Part shown: positions 1-8,258 of the stretch, piece by piece | How the letters are laid out: each line of letters opens with the position of its first letter | Numbering within the stretch: the first letter of the stretch is position 1 | Assembly: GCF_007859855.1 (NCBI RefSeq) | Contig: NZ_SJPK01000013.1 | Coordinates: 1 to 64,000 of the forward strand | DNA length: 64,000 nucleotides | Origin: Allorhodopirellula solitaria | Lineage (GTDB): Bacteria > Planctomycetota > Planctomycetia > Pirellulales > Pirellulaceae | Direction of reading: 5' to 3' | Notes under the pieces: generated by a model | Database searches by the model: none | What the model saw: the letters and a program-made list of their open reading frames with translations, nothing else | What the model was told of the DNA's origin: nothing | Program-made: the position numbers and the translations under genes

Positions 1-160
1 ACTTGGATCTGCGTTTGGCGCAGTCGACCGAAACGACACCAAAGTGAGAGGGACCGACCGCCTCGACTCGCTGCTGAATCACCCCAGCTGGCTTGCCGAT
101 GTAACGGGCCTGATTGGATTTTGACGATTTTGACGAACGTTTCTTGGTGGCGATTGCCAT
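1..160 (-). CDS. IS110-type transposase, N-terminal fragment cut by the window edge
   Basis: The frame opens with ATG at 160 and runs off the left edge with no stop (53 codons seen). After a basic, serine/lysine-rich leader it reads GVVSVDCAKRRSK, which resembles the start of the DEDD nuclease domain of IS110-family transposases (first catalytic Asp in a V-x-x-D context). These enzymes move circular intermediates and usually lack terminal inverted repeats. The start sits about 100 bp from a truncated copy of the 318-bp repeat (257-527), so the element may have inserted into that repeat. Family assignment rests on one short motif; only the N-terminus is visible. Confidence 0.55.
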   Translation of the reverse strand, partial: MAIATKKRSSKSSKSNQARYIGKPAGVIQQRVEAVGPSHFGVVSVDCAKRRSK

Positions 161-256
161 ATCGGAGTTCCTTGATTGAAGGGAAAGTGAATTCCTTCAA
201 TGAAAGCACTCAGAATGCGCCCCTGGTAGTTTTTTAGGCTAACTTGGGGACATACC

Positions 257-527
257 AGGCATGGCTCTCGTATCCAATGATCGTTCAAAAATGCGTCCCT
301 GATGAACAAACGCTCGCCAGGGACCGACAACACCATTGGCGTACCGCTTTTGCAGGGAAACGCTGGCGACCGAGAGATCCCTTGCCAAGCCAGCACCTCT
401 GCAGAGCTCGGCTACGTTTCTCCCGGCAGTGCCAGTCTAACATTGATAATCACATCCCACAAATAAATCCTTCGATACGGGAGCCATACCTTGAAAACCT
501 CGGGCGCTCGCTTCCGTCGGATGAGCC
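257..527 (+). repeat. Truncated copy A of a 318-bp dispersed element
   Basis: These 271 bases match 46606-46876 colinearly and without length change, with few substitutions, and match 58220-58537 in inverse orientation. The first 47 bases of the full element, including one terminal inverted repeat, are missing. Upstream sequence instead belongs to the flank of the IS110-type gene. The right end retains the GTCGGATGAGCC terminus. Open frames across it on both strands are by-products of the repeat and should not be called genes. Confidence 0.85.
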
Positions 528-618
528 GAAAAAACAGGAGCTCCGACTAGTTCAACAGTCTCTCACGCGTCGGGTTACCAAGACCGCTTCGAAAACGAAA
601 GCACGTGCCATTCGCCTA

Positions 619-943
619 AGCAACGCACGATCAATTTCTGTCGTAGTGGACGAGGCGACGAGCTGTTGATTACCCACAAAATCGGATCCCCTGTCGGCTT
701 GTCCGACAGGAATCCATGTTTTGTAGTTAGGAAGGCTCAAGCGTGCACCTCGCTCCCATGGCCGAGCCGACAGGGGAACGACCATCGATGCCACGGTTTT
801 CTAATTCCAAAACGTCGCTTCCCGTGTGGCAAGCACACGGGGGAGCAAACTTGTGGGTAAAGGACAGGAGGCGACGAGTCCAAAGCCGCAGGACTCGTTG
901 CCTCGTCCACTACTAAAACCGACACTTATTCATCGTGTGTTGC
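619..943 (+). repeat. 110-bp hairpin repeat split by an insertion
   Basis: Bases 619-662 and 879-943 together rebuild the uninterrupted hairpin found at 45884-45993 (109 versus 110 bases). The middle is occupied by an inserted segment flanked by an 11-bp direct repeat, GAGGCGACGAG, at 652-662 and 868-878. The intact copy has this 11-mer once at the same place, so the duplication looks like a target-site duplication. Confidence 0.75.
663..867. mobile_element. 205-bp MITE-like insertion with terminal inverted repeats
   Basis: The segment begins CTGTTGATTACCCACAA and ends with the near-complement TTGTGGGTAAAGGACAG (14 of 17 positions pair). It is flanked by the 11-bp duplication GAGGCGACGAG. 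Inside are more palindromes: CCTGTCGGCTTGTCCGACAGG-like around 690-710, its partner near 762-774, and a GTGTGGCAAGCACAC stem near 824-838. No protein-coding frame is credible. The structure fits a non-autonomous transposon moved by a transposase encoded elsewhere. An 11-bp duplication would suit an IS4-like enzyme, but that is only a guess. Confidence 0.65.
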
Positions 944-951
944 TCACGGCC

Positions 952-988
952 CTCGGCTCACCATTGCGGGGCCAACGTCGCTAAAACG
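952..988 (+). repeat. Degenerate copy of the CTCGGCTCA 3'-flank motif
   Basis: CTCGGCTCACCATTGCGG followed by GCCA and an A-rich CG-bounded end resembles the better conserved copies at 32629-32666 (3' of rpoD) and 37418-37455 (3' of proS). Like them it lies just downstream of a minus-strand gene, here the one ending at 1093. A short stem, CGACAA/TTGTCG, follows at about 984-1006. Confidence 0.4.
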
Positions 989-1092
989 ACAAACCGTGAG
1001 GTTGTCGGTGGTGACCGCTACGCTCGAACCACTGGCCAATTCCTCGCGAGGCGGCCCTGGGCCTCTTGGGGTCTGGGGCCTCTTGCGGTCGC

Positions 1093-1647
1093 TCAGGGCA
1101 GTTCGCGCCGGTAGCGGGGCTTGCGAGCGATCGGTAGCTCGATTTGATGCTCCTCTTGAAAACGGCGTCGCTCGACAGCGTCGGCGTAGTAGGTCAACCA
1201 GGTTTCTGTGTCGTCGACACAGCGATACTCCAGTTGGTTTCCCGTCCCATCGATCTTCTTCTCGCAACACGGCAGGATATCGCGGTAGATGAGGCGATAC
1301 AGTTCACGGTCACTCAGGTGATCGGTACAGGTCAGCACGATGGACTGCGAATGCAGACGCTCAATCGTTTCGTGCAGCCTCGCTGTGAGGGAATCGTCGG
1401 CCAAGGACTCGGGGGGAGGAATGTGCAGCGGGGGGTTGAACCAATCCCGAATCGGCAGTGCTGGCGCCCGTTCCCAGGCGAGAATCGAGGACAGGTATTC
1501 GTTCTCCAGCTTCAGGGGCATGCGGGCCATCGCCGGATCGTCGATCGAATCGTCTCGATACGGTTCGAGCTCGTCGCGCAATCGAGCGTTGTCAATCATC
1601 AGATCCACTTCTTCGATCATAGGTCGACTCGCCTTACTCATATCCAT
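1093..1647 (-). CDS. Conserved planctomycete-type hypothetical protein, 184 aa
   Basis: A soluble, acidic protein without signal peptide or membrane segment. The ATG at 1647 is chosen over an upstream GTG because a GGGAAGG ribosome-binding site precedes it. The middle reads NEYLSSILAWERAPALPI and later DHLSDRELYRLIYRDILPCCEKK, followed by a TETWLTYYADA segment and a basic, proline-rich tail. To my recollection this layout recurs in planctomycete genomes as an uncharacterised protein; no function is known to me. It lies about 220 bp downstream of the kinase gene on the same strand and could be cotranscribed with it. Confidence 0.75.
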   Translation of the reverse strand: MDMSKASRPMIEEVDLMIDNARLRDELEPYRDDSIDDPAMARMPLKLENEYLSSILAWERAPALPIRDWFNPPLHIPPPESLADDSLTARLHETIERLHSQSIVLTCTDHLSDRELYRLIYRDILPCCEKKIDGTGNQLEYRCVDDTETWLTYYADAVERRRFQEEHQIELPIARKPRYRRELP

Positions 1648-1868
1648 CGTTTGCGTCACCTTCCCCAGTGGATCGAGCCCACTTGCGAGATGTTTTGCGT
1701 GTTCTCAGGACCAACTCAGGTTGGACGCCTACTAGGCTATCCAGACGCCGGGCATCGTCCATCGAGAATTGAGTCAAAATGGGCCGTTCGTCAAGAAAAC
1801 CAGCACCCGAGCTCGGCCTGATCGTTACGAGCGGCATGCTTTTCCAACCCAGCAGCGACAATCTTTGC

Positions 1869-4862
1869 CTAAAACTGATCTTCGACCCATTCCCGCCAAT
1901 CGTCCCATTCGTCCACGCTCGCCACCAGCTCGGGGAGAGCGGGCAAGCGAACGGTCCGCCCGAGATCAGGGCGTTCCATGTGCACCGAAAGCAGCCCGTT
2001 GATATCGATCTCGAAACCGATCTTGCGGGTAGGCGATTGCTCGCTCGGGTCGACTTCGATTCGATGTCGGCCGAGCGACTGCCATGCTTCGTCCTGGACG
2101 CCGGAGGATTCAACCAGGGCGAGGGTCAGGTGATCGTCCTTGGTCGCGCCACCGAGCTGGCGATTGGTGCGTGCCGGAGTGGGCGTCCCACGGGTGATGA
2201 TGGGCAGGATTTTGCGTTTGCCCCGGGCGTCGGCGACAACAAATCCGACCGAGCGAGCCGCTCGGGACTGGGCCGGCAACACATTCTCACGGTGACCGGG
2301 CAACTCCGCCTGCAGGCACGCCACGGCGCCCTCAGCGGCGTTGGTGGCGTCGAAAAAATCGACCTGCGTCTGGTCCAACGATGAAAAGACGCGTTGCCGG
2401 ATCGCGGGCAGACGCAGCAGTGGACCGTGGGCGAGACAGCGGGAGATCTCCTGGGGCTCGATGCCTGCGCGACTGCAGGCCACCGCGATGGCTTGTTGCA
2501 CGGATTCCATCAGATCGCCACACGCTTCGAGCCACTGGGATCGCGACAGGGTGACCGTCTCGGTCTTGCCCTCATGGCGAATCTCAACCTTGGATTCGGG
2601 CAGCAAAAGTAGCGAGTTCATCGCTCGCTCGCCCGCCATTTGAATTTTGGTGGCATAGATTAACTGGCTGCGATTGACCGACTTGGCGGCCATCACCTGG
2701 GGCGGATTCGATAGTTGCGATTGGATTCGGTCGACCAAACGGCTCGACCAGGCCATCACGCCGCGGTGCCAGTGGCCGGACGATGCGAGTTGCTCAATGC
2801 GATTTCCTCGCCGGCGAATCACGGCAACGTCGAGGGCTTGCCCAGTCAACCCAACGTACAAAACCGTTTCATTGCTATCCTCCTCGAGGCTGTCTTCAAA
2901 GGCATGCCGAGCGATCGCAAGGCCGCGATCAATCAAACGCACCCCCGGCAGTCCCGCGAGCCGCGCAGCGGTATGGATCCCCCGCCGGTGGAGTTGGTCG
3001 TAGCAGCCAGCGACCGTGATCGCGACCGCCTCCGGCCAACTTTCGTGACGCTGCCAATTGTTGCCCAGGACACTGTCGATCGATGCGTTACGCGTCGCAC
3101 CGCTTGCGCTAGAATCCTGCACGTCCGCTGGTGTTCGAACGCCGCGAAAGTTCACCAGGGTCCGGCCGACGAGATGCCGCAAACACAGAGCCGTCGTCAC
3201 GACCGGTGGGCACATCCGGCCCGCGATCGGACGCAGCATGTCCTCACGGCCAAAGTACATCATCTGGCAATGCGAGACGCGATGCGGATATTTGCTTCGT
3301 AGTTCGTAGGCATCCTGCCCGAAACGCAACTCAGCGGTTTCCGAATCGCGGCGAGATTTTTCCGCCACCGCGAGGCGGAACAGGGGCTGAGGTTGATCGG
3401 GTGACCCCGCCGGCCATCCCCCGCGCACGCTCCCGCCGGGACGCCCGACCGCCGTAGCCGCATGGGTGGCACTCAAATCGATGCCGAGCACACTCAGAGC
3501 ACGGGGACGGATCGGTCCGGTCGATGCGCTGAGCGCGTTGGACGTCGAACCCTCTTCGTCGATCTTTCGATGTGAGAAGTCCAGTACCCAAGCCGGTGTC
3601 GAGCGATCGTTGTCGTAGGGCGCCATGGCGCGGGCGACCTCGTCCATGGAGGCGTACCGCTCCGCAGGAGACTTGGCCAACATGCGGGCGACAATGTTCG
3701 CGAGCGTGACGTCCACATCGCGGCGATACGACATCAAGTCAGGGATCTCGCCGTGCCGATGACCATAGATCTGATCGATCATCTCGCCCGGGAAAGGCGG
3801 ATGACCTACCAACAAATAAAACAGCGTCGCGCCGAGTGAATACTGGTCGCTGCGGGCATCGGCGGAGTTAGGGTCCTCCAACTGCTCGGGCGAGATGAAT
3901 GCGAGGGTTCCCATCAAGGAGCGTTTCGGTGAACTCAGCAGACGCAGCGAATCGTAGGGCTCGGCGACCTCCATCGCTGCCGACGGAGCATGTGCTGAGT
4001 CACGGGACGATCCCGCCACCGGATCGTTAGGTTTCGCCTTGAGAGGCTCCGCTCCTTTTCCCTTAACAGGATCCGCCCCTTTGCGTGACTTGCTGTCCTT
4101 GGCGGGGTGCCATTGGCGGGAAAACCGAGCCAAGCCGAGGTCGAGCAGCTTGATCGTGCCCTCCCGCGAACGCATTAAATTGCTCGGTTTGACATCCCGG
4201 TGAATGATCCCGGCGGCGTGAGCATGGTGCAGGGCAAAGGCGGCTTGCCGAATGGCCGACGTCGCGTCACCGACCGACATCGGCCCCTCTTCGGCAACGA
4301 TCTGCGACAGCGTTTTGCCATCGACGTATTCCATCGCGAGAAAATGAATCCCCTCGGCTTGTCCGGCATCAAACGCCGTCACGATATTCGGATGCATCAA
4401 CCGCGAGGCGGCCCGGATCTCGTCATGGAAACGCTCGATCGAGCCGGTATGGTTGAGCCAACGCGAGGGCAAGACCTTTAGCGCGACGGTCCGCCCCATC
4501 GATCGATGCTCGGCGAGAAAGACTTCCCCCATCCCCCCGCGACCGAGACGCTTGCCGACCCGATAGCCGCCGACGGTTTCCGGCAAAGGAACCGAGTCGG
4601 TATCGAAAAAATCGTCCATCTCAATCGCGACCGATCCCTCACTGGACAGCAACGTGCGGGTGAACTCCTGCCGGTTCTCAGCAACCGCGAGCGGCTCGGG
4701 CTCTCTCGCAATCGTCACGTCGCTCGACGATCCGGCAGCAATCGGGGCTGCCCAATGACTGCCCCGCGAATCATCGCTGGCTCTCGAATCATCGCTGGCT
4801 CTCGAATCACCCGAATCATGTTCGCGAGGCGGCAGATCGGGATCGCGGGGGGGAACTGGCAC
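1869..4862 (-). CDS. Serine/threonine protein kinase fused to a degenerate Hsp70-like domain, 997 aa
   Basis: Domains in order: a polar N-terminus with an imperfect RASDDS repeat (about residues 21-35); a PknB-type kinase (about 99-415) with glycine loop GRGGMGEV, ATP-binding Lys in VALKVL (129), catalytic HRDVKPSN (221-228), DLG in place of DFG (241-243) and the SPE-type motif (about 324-326); then an Hsp70/actin-fold region (about 457-990). The latter starts LGIDLSATHAATAVG, matching the first phosphate loop of Hsp70, but the second phosphate motif (normally DxGGGT) reads VGLTGQALDVAV, so nucleotide hydrolysis is doubtful. The activation segment carries an unusual insert of about 60 Lys/Pro-rich residues. 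No membrane segment is seen, so the protein should be cytoplasmic. The start is a GTG and uncertain. Divergent from hemC. Confidence 0.88.
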   Translation of the reverse strand: MPVPPRDPDLPPREHDSGDSRASDDSRASDDSRGSHWAAPIAAGSSSDVTIAREPEPLAVAENRQEFTRTLLSSEGSVAIEMDDFFDTDSVPLPETVGGYRVGKRLGRGGMGEVFLAEHRSMGRTVALKVLPSRWLNHTGSIERFHDEIRAASRLMHPNIVTAFDAGQAEGIHFLAMEYVDGKTLSQIVAEEGPMSVGDATSAIRQAAFALHHAHAAGIIHRDVKPSNLMRSREGTIKLLDLGLARFSRQWHPAKDSKSRKGADPVKGKGAEPLKAKPNDPVAGSSRDSAHAPSAAMEVAEPYDSLRLLSSPKRSLMGTLAFISPEQLEDPNSADARSDQYSLGATLFYLLVGHPPFPGEMIDQIYGHRHGEIPDLMSYRRDVDVTLANIVARMLAKSPAERYASMDEVARAMAPYDNDRSTPAWVLDFSHRKIDEEGSTSNALSASTGPIRPRALSVLGIDLSATHAATAVGRPGGSVRGGWPAGSPDQPQPLFRLAVAEKSRRDSETAELRFGQDAYELRSKYPHRVSHCQMMYFGREDMLRPIAGRMCPPVVTTALCLRHLVGRTLVNFRGVRTPADVQDSSASGATRNASIDSVLGNNWQRHESWPEAVAITVAGCYDQLHRRGIHTAARLAGLPGVRLIDRGLAIARHAFEDSLEEDSNETVLYVGLTGQALDVAVIRRRGNRIEQLASSGHWHRGVMAWSSRLVDRIQSQLSNPPQVMAAKSVNRSQLIYATKIQMAGERAMNSLLLLPESKVEIRHEGKTETVTLSRSQWLEACGDLMESVQQAIAVACSRAGIEPQEISRCLAHGPLLRLPAIRQRVFSSLDQTQVDFFDATNAAEGAVACLQAELPGHRENVLPAQSRAARSVGFVVADARGKRKILPIITRGTPTPARTNRQLGGATKDDHLTLALVESSGVQDEAWQSLGRHRIEVDPSEQSPTRKIGFEIDINGLLSVHMERPDLGRTVRLPALPELVASVDEWDDWREWVEDQF

Positions 4863-4897
4863 GGTGTTTCAATCGACCCCGAATGAAGAGAAAAAAA

Positions 4898-4935
4898 GGA
4901 TGGCATTGCATAGGATAGACTATCTCGCCATCCTT
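4898..4935. promoter_or_regulatory. Perfect 9-bp inverted repeat between kinase gene and hemC
   Basis: AAGGATGGC (4898-4906) pairs exactly with GCCATCCTT (4927-4935), with a 20-bp centre that contains a second small palindrome (GATAGACTATC). It lies in the divergent intergenic region, 35 bp upstream of the kinase start. It could be an operator for either gene or a leader hairpin of the kinase transcript. Position and symmetry are the only evidence. Confidence 0.4.
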
Positions 4936-5084
4936 GGAACGCATCCATGGCGTCATCGTTCCCACTGTTTCGTGTGAAATCACAGGATTTCCGGGCTCCT
5001 TTCGCCGGCTGCGAGTTTCTTGGCGCCCCGCTCCTGTGACTTGGACAGGTCGTTTTCCTTCCCTGCTATATAGGTTTCTTTGCT

Positions 5085-6083
5085 GTGCCCAGGTCCGTTC
5101 CCCCTTCCTCCACCTCCCCCTCTGGCACTGCGGTACGGACACTGCGGATCGCGACCCGAGAGAGTCCGCTGGCGATGTGGCAGGCACGACACGTGGCGGC
5201 GGGATTGACCGCCCATGGCGTGGCCACGGAACTTGTCCCCCTCGTCAGCGGTGGCGATACGGACATGCGGCCGATCGATGGCAGTCGTCAAGTCGGTTTG
5301 TTCACCAAGCGGATCCAGCAAGCATTGGTCGACAATGAAGCCGATATCGCTGTGCACTCGCTCAAGGATCTACCCACCCAAATTGACGAGCGGTTTTCGC
5401 TCGCGGCCGTCCCGCCGCGAGAGGTCGTCACGGACTGCTTGGTTTCACCCACCGGGATCGCCCTCGCCGACCTGAGCGTCGGCGCTCGCGTCGGTACCGG
5501 CAGCACGCGGCGGATGGCGCAGCTGAAGTCGCTGCGCGATGACCTCCGCGTCGAACCGATCCGAGGAAACGTGCAAACGCGATTGTCCAAACTGGAATCC
5601 GGCGAGTTCGATGCGATCGTGCTGGCCGAAGCCGGTCTGCTGCGATTGGAAATGCACGACCTGCCTCGAACGCGTTTTTCACTCGAAGAGATGCTGCCGG
5701 CCCCCGGACAAGGGGCCCTGGGTATCGAAGTCCGTAGCGACGATGCCGAGGCCTACGCGGCCGTGAACCATCTCGACGATCAACCAACCCGATGGGCCGT
5801 CGTCGCCGAGCGAACCGTCCTGGCGGCTCTGCATGGCGGATGCTTGGCGCCAATCGCCGCGTACAGTGTCGCCCTGCCAACAGCCGATTCGCAAACGGCC
5901 CAACTCAACCTGACCGCGGTGGTGATGTCGACCGATGGGACGCAGCGTCTGGAGGAATCAGCGGTCAGCAGTTTCGAGATCGCCTCCCCACCGAGCGACG
6001 CCGCGGCCATCGAATTGGGCAGCGCTGTCGCTGAGAAACTCCGCGCCGCCGGTGCCGAAAGACTCATCCAAGCCGCCCGTTAG
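5085..6083 (+). CDS. hemC: Porphobilinogen deaminase (hydroxymethylbilane synthase)
   Basis: Polymerises four porphobilinogen molecules into hydroxymethylbilane in tetrapyrrole synthesis (cytoplasm). Recognisable segments are [16 protein letters not shown] near the start, [27 protein letters not shown] (substrate-binding Lys/Asp region), [36 protein letters not shown] and [12 protein letters not shown], where the Cys is the site that carries the dipyrromethane cofactor. The 332-aa length is normal. The start is a GTG about ten residues before the conserved core; other starts nearby are possible. Monocistronic in appearance, divergent from the kinase gene. Confidence 0.95.
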   Translation: MPRSVPPSSTSPSGTAVRTLRIATRESPLAMWQARHVAAGLTAHGVATELVPLVSGGDTDMRPIDGSRQVGLFTKRIQQALVDNEADIAVHSLKDLPTQIDERFSLAAVPPREVVTDCLVSPTGIALADLSVGARVGTGSTRRMAQLKSLRDDLRVEPIRGNVQTRLSKLESGEFDAIVLAEAGLLRLEMHDLPRTRFSLEEMLPAPGQGALGIEVRSDDAEAYAAVNHLDDQPTRWAVVAERTVLAALHGGCLAPIAAYSVALPTADSQTAQLNLTAVVMSTDGTQRLEESAVSSFEIASPPSDAAAIELGSAVAEKLRAAGAERLIQAAR

Positions 6084-6121
6084 CATTGAAAATGCAGCCG
6101 AGTGAGGCAACGAACGATCGC

Positions 6122-6491
6122 AGTAGCCCGGGCGAAGCCTCGCACCTAAGAAACGAAGAAACTGGCTCACCGACTCAGCAAGAAGCTTAAAGACGCTGCG
6201 ATCATGCTGCTCGCAGGTGACCGCCACGGTGCAAATTCGTTCAAACCAAGCTTGGCCATTCTCACCACAGAGCGTTTGCGTCATCCGGCGATGAATCGCA
6301 ACAAACCGAATCGGTATCCGTTCACGGCCTACGGCCCTGAACGAGTGATGCCTAACGCTCTGACGCGATGTATTGTGCGCAGTCAATGGGCTGTCTTGGC
6401 AAGCTCACTGGCATCTCTAATGTGCTGGGTCTTCCCGCAGCCCTAGCAGATAGTCGAACGCATTCCTGGCACTGGTTGCTTGCCCTTCCAT
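6122..6491 (-). pseudogene. Decayed IS66-type transposase remnant
   Basis: Two fragments survive. At 6122-6305 the minus strand reads FVAIHRRMTQ then GQAWFERICTVAVTCEQHDR and SVFKLLAESV, which resembles the C-terminal region of IS66-family transposases (a pattern of the type VIDR-ITQGTRS...ERI-TV-ATC-QQGRSVF). At about 6420-6491, in another frame, ARNAFDYLLGLREDP resembles the NPFDYL segment of the same family. Stops and frame changes separate them, and no intact gene exists. The 460-bp gap between hemC and the glycosyltransferase otherwise shows nothing else I recognise. Confidence 0.45.
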
Positions 6492-6542
6492 CCATTACCT
6501 CGGCATTTGCCCTACATGATTGGCAGTGCTCAATTCCCCGAT

Positions 6543-8258
6543 TCAATTTTTCACCTGCCCGTCGACCACGTGGTAAATCGTCGTTGATTCCGACAGACGC
6601 ATTGTTGGAGATCGGCTGAGGAACCAAGAGTTCGGTTCCGTCAGAAGTTGATCGATCGATACCACCCACCATCCGTCCTTGCCGGGGCCCTCACGTGACA
6701 TGGCCCCCGTGCCGACAGTAACGTCGATCCCCAGCCGGTGGAAATCCACTTCCGAGGGAGAGTAAAGGAGGTACACGGGACGACGCTTCGGATGTTCGCG
6801 GACCCAGTGGCGAATCGCGAGCAAATCCTGGCCCCAATGAAGATTGCTATGGCTCAGATAGCGATGCCCGTTCCGCCAACCGCCAACAATCTCGCCAAAA
6901 TATGCATAGCTGCGTGGGACAATCGAAACGCTACTCAGAGCGAACCAGATCAACAGTGCGACCAGCAGCTTGCGAACTTGGCTACCTGCAAACCTTATCG
7001 GATAAGCCGCCAATAGAAATACTGCCGGAAATGCGGGAAGAACATATCGTAGGTGATGGTTGAATCCAGTTTGAGAACTGACTAGTACAAAGACCGCCAG
7101 TCCCGGTAGGATCATGACAAAAATCCCGATCATTCTCCGGCGCCCCAGTCGCCTGTGCCCACAACAATTACGAATCATCAGACCGCTACCAACCGCGACG
7201 ATCAACCAGAACGCAAGCGGAACTTTGACCAACCAAGCCACGGTGTAGTAGTACCACCAACCACCCTCTTTCCACTCGCCCATCAAGTAGGAACGCATTT
7301 TGCCCTCGAAGTCACGTTTTTGAACATCGATCCCGTGAGTGTATTCCGCAGGCAGCGGGACCGGAATCCAGCCTAGTAGAGTCCCGGAAAAACGATTGCC
7401 GACACGCGGATTCATTGTCGGACTTCCGTTGTCGATGCCGCTAAGTGTTTGGCTGATAAAGTCAAGGGCCCCGATCGGACGAAGCATTCCCCGGAAGTCA
7501 TATACCGCGTGGACCAACAGCCAAGCAAGCAAGGCCGCTACACCAATCTGTTTCCATCGCTTCGACCAGGCGTGCCTCTTTGGAGAAACGTGGCACAATA
7601 TCAAGTACATCAACAACAGTAGGGGCGGCAGCACGATCCACGTTGACTTACTTAACAACGCTGCTGCGACGCTGATCCCGAGCCACACCGCATCCCGCCC
7701 GCGACCGATCTGATACCAGCAATAGAAACTCCACGTTGCCCAAAAACCGAATACCGTCGCGCCGACGTCCGGCGTGATCGTCGCTGCGTACGCGATCACC
7801 ATAGGCGAAAAGACCCACAACGTTGCGGCAAATAGACCGACGGATGGACCACCCAGTCGGCGACCGACCTTTTCAATCAGGAATGTCCCGAAAATCGCAA
7901 TTGGGATCGCGCCCGTCCGCGCGATCGACATCCAATAGAAAATATCCGGTCCCTGTTGGCGAATATAAGCCAAGCCTAAAAATACCTCCGACCGAACGCC
8001 GGGCCCCTTTGGGAAAATTTCGTAATTCATACCGCCGCCGAGCAAAGCCACAGGAATGGCTGATAATAATCGAATCAGAGGTGGATTGACACGATAAGGG
8101 TGAAAGTCGCCGTACTGCAAACTAAACAACCCACTGGGTAGGTGCCCCCACTCGTCCCACCCTGGCCCCGTCCACCACGCCGTCACAAGCAGCATCGTGA
8201 GTTGAATCAACGACAAGGCGAAGAGAAAAATTCGATTCAAACGCCTACTGGGGAGCAT
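6543..8258 (-). CDS. GT39/ArnT-like integral membrane glycosyltransferase, 571 aa
   Basis: A polytopic membrane protein (about ten hydrophobic segments) of the PMT_2 type. These enzymes transfer a sugar from a polyprenyl-phosphate donor to a lipid or protein outside the cytoplasmic membrane. The first external loop holds WDEWGHLPSGLFSLQYGDF and PPLIRLLSAIP, the usual acidic and PPL motifs. Near the C-terminus, HWGQDLLAIRHWVREHP matches the WGQDL segment common in these proteins. Its ATG lies inside the end of the preceding Lnt-like gene (14-bp overlap), which suggests translational coupling. With the upstream DPM1-like glycosyltransferase it could form a donor synthase/transferase pair. The acceptor is unknown. 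Confidence 0.8.
   Translation of the reverse strand: MLPSRRLNRIFLFALSLIQLTMLLVTAWWTGPGWDEWGHLPSGLFSLQYGDFHPYRVNPPLIRLLSAIPVALLGGGMNYEIFPKGPGVRSEVFLGLAYIRQQGPDIFYWMSIARTGAIPIAIFGTFLIEKVGRRLGGPSVGLFAATLWVFSPMVIAYAATITPDVGATVFGFWATWSFYCWYQIGRGRDAVWLGISVAAALLSKSTWIVLPPLLLLMYLILCHVSPKRHAWSKRWKQIGVAALLAWLLVHAVYDFRGMLRPIGALDFISQTLSGIDNGSPTMNPRVGNRFSGTLLGWIPVPLPAEYTHGIDVQKRDFEGKMRSYLMGEWKEGGWWYYYTVAWLVKVPLAFWLIVAVGSGLMIRNCCGHRRLGRRRMIGIFVMILPGLAVFVLVSSQTGFNHHLRYVLPAFPAVFLLAAYPIRFAGSQVRKLLVALLIWFALSSVSIVPRSYAYFGEIVGGWRNGHRYLSHSNLHWGQDLLAIRHWVREHPKRRPVYLLYSPSEVDFHRLGIDVTVGTGAMSREGPGKDGWWVVSIDQLLTEPNSWFLSRSPTMRLSESTTIYHVVDGQVKN

Noticed and set aside
79-669. Overlapping open frames of 105 and 141 codons on both strands near the left end
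   Set aside because: They are by-products of the 318-bp repeat; the same frames reappear in the other copies at 46559-46876 and 58220-58537.
619-993. CRISPR-like repetition
   Set aside because: The repeats are palindromes and terminal inverted repeats of mobile elements, not regularly spaced direct repeats.
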